Shown here: in pieces, positions 5,106-5,836 of the stretch
Layout: the number at the start of each line of letters is the position of its first letter
Numbering within the stretch: the first letter of the stretch is position 1
Assembly (NCBI RefSeq): GCF_001983105.1
Contig: NZ_MOMC01000090.1
Span: forward strand, 29,444 to 35,279
DNA from: Pseudofrankia asymbiotica
GTDB lineage: Bacteria; Actinomycetota; Actinomycetes; Frankiales; Frankiaceae
Length of the DNA: 5,836 nucleotides
Direction of reading: 5' to 3'
The notes under the pieces: model-generated
The model's input: the letters and a program-made list of their open reading frames with translations, nothing else
Told to the model about the DNA's origin: nothing
Databases searched by the model: none
Position numbers and translations under genes: made by a program

Positions 5106-5836
5106 CGTGCTTCCTCCTGCCCGGGGCGTAGCAGCGCGGGGTGCAGCAGCCGGGCCGTGCCGGCGCGGTAGAGGCGGGCGCGACGGCCGCCGCGAGCGCC
5201 GCCACGCGCGGTGGTGGCGCCGGTGTCCTCGACGAACCCGGGAGCGGAGAGCACCTTGCGATGGAAGTTGGGCGCGTGCAGCGCCTGTCCCCACACCGCC
5301 TCGTAGACCTCTCGCAGCTCGGTGATGGTGAACTCGGTCGCGACGAACGCGGTCGCCAGCGGCGTGTACTCGAGCTTGGAGGCGGCCCGTTCGAGCGCGT
5401 CGTCGAGGATCCGCGCGTGGTCGAACGCCATGTGATCGCGATCGACACCCGCGACCGGGACCCAGGCAGCCGTCTCGGCGTCGCCGCCCGCGATCGGATC
5501 CGGCAGGTCGGGGGCAAAGGCTAGATACGCGACCGAGATGACCCGCATCCTGGGATCCCGGCCGGGCGTTCCATAGGTGCCGAGTTGTTCCAGATACACC
5601 CTGGCGAGGCGGCGGTCGACCGCCCGCCGGTCGGTGGACGCCGCGAGCCCGGTCTCCTCGGCGAGCTCACGGACTGCGGCCTCTGGCAGGTCCTCGTCGC
5701 GCCGCGCGCCGTCCGGCCCGGCCTCCGGGCGGACGAACCCGCCCGGCAGGGCCCAACGGCCCACGAACGGCCGACGGCCGCGCCGGACCAGCAGCACGTG
5801 CAGGGTTGGCACCGACTCGACGACCCGGATGGTCAG
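5102..5836 (-). CDS. NrtR-type Nudix/winged-helix transcriptional regulator, 5' end outside window
   Basis: 245 codons are visible and the frame is open at the right edge. NrtR proteins join a Nudix domain, which senses or cleaves ADP-ribose and related compounds, to a winged-helix DNA-binding domain; many repress NAD-biosynthesis and salvage genes. Numbering from the GTG at 5812: the first strand is LHVLLVRRG (4-12), then WALPGGFVRP (20-29), then the Nudix helix EDLPEAAVRELAEETGL (40-56), so the metal-binding REL-x-EE core is complete. LEQLGTYGTPGRDPRMRV (74-91) is the family-typical segment after it. The winged helix runs from about DHARILDDALER (131) through KLEYTPLATAF, FTITELREVYEAVWG and NFHRKVL to RARLYR (211-216). 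The residues before the GTG (LTIRVVES) read as part of the first beta-strand, so the true start is upstream of the window. A nine-residue insertion (30-38) splits the Nudix loop. It heads the cluster, making autoregulation likely. Confidence 0.9.
   Translation of the reverse strand: MTIRVVESVPTLHVLLVRRGRRPFVGRWALPGGFVRPEAGPDGARRDEDLPEAAVRELAEETGLAASTDRRAVDRRLARVYLEQLGTYGTPGRDPRMRVISVAYLAFAPDLPDPIAGGDAETAAWVPVAGVDRDHMAFDHARILDDALERAASKLEYTPLATAFVATEFTITELREVYEAVWGQALHAPNFHRKVLSAPGFVEDTGATTARGGARGGRRARLYRAGTARLLHPALLRPGQEEAR
5113..5118 (-). promoter_or_regulatory. Shine-Dalgarno site that fixes the J-pseudokinase start
   Basis: AGGAGG on the minus strand lies 7 bases before the ATG at 5105 and within the last codons of the regulator gene. 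It supports the ATGA-overlap start over an in-frame start at 5294, which would put 63 Arg/Pro-rich residues antisense-like over the regulator's winged-helix region. Confidence 0.8.

Noticed and set aside
3765..5171. A 468-codon open frame on the plus strand
   Set aside because: It is antisense to the J-pseudokinase gene and reads as Arg/Gly/Ala-rich low complexity with no domain; a codon-bias shadow.
5106..5294. A 63-residue N-terminal extension of the J-pseudokinase
   Set aside because: It is Arg/Pro-rich with no structure, lies over the regulator's winged-helix codons in another frame, and has no ribosome site; AGGAGG and the ATGA overlap support the ATG at 5105.

Overview
The window is very GC-rich, with a strong G/C bias at third codon positions and long spurious open frames on both strands. 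Together with the protein family variants, this points to a high-GC actinomycete chromosome (Frankia-, Streptomyces- or Streptosporangium-like). The genus cannot be fixed from the sequence. I see no tRNA, rRNA, CRISPR array, transposase or phage gene. All genes I accept lie on the minus strand and are read from right to left, so the window looks like one directional gene cluster that continues past both edges.

Layout in the direction of transcription. (1) 5836-5102 is an NrtR-type regulator with an intact Nudix box and a C-terminal winged helix; its 5' end lies outside the window. (2) 5105-3678 overlaps it by four bases (ATGA) and encodes an N-terminal J-domain with an intact HPD motif, fused to a protein-kinase-like domain that has lost the catalytic Asp of HRD. 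(3) 3560-2598 is a cytoplasmic vWA-domain protein with a MIDAS motif. (4) 2537-1122 is a divergent member of the adenylosuccinate synthetase (PurA) fold with several altered substrate-binding motifs. (5) After a 106-base gap holding a long stem-loop comes 1015-794, a 73-residue protein with one membrane helix. (6) Nine bases later, 784 to the window edge is the N-terminal half of a DHA2-type (14-helix) MFS exporter. The exporter is open at the window edge.

Genes 1-4 are the interesting part. They combine an ADP-ribose/NAD-type sensor-regulator, a J-domain pseudokinase, a metal-site vWA protein and a non-standard nucleotide ligase, with no purine-pathway neighbours. My inference is an accessory system in which nucleotide or NAD status is sensed and a PurA-like enzyme makes or modifies a purine nucleotide, while the vWA and J-pseudokinase proteins act as an assembly or signalling module. 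This is a hypothesis from gene content. No step has been demonstrated here. Genes 5-6 look like a separate small membrane-protein/exporter unit downstream of the stem-loop. No gene-free stretch exceeds about 120 bases.
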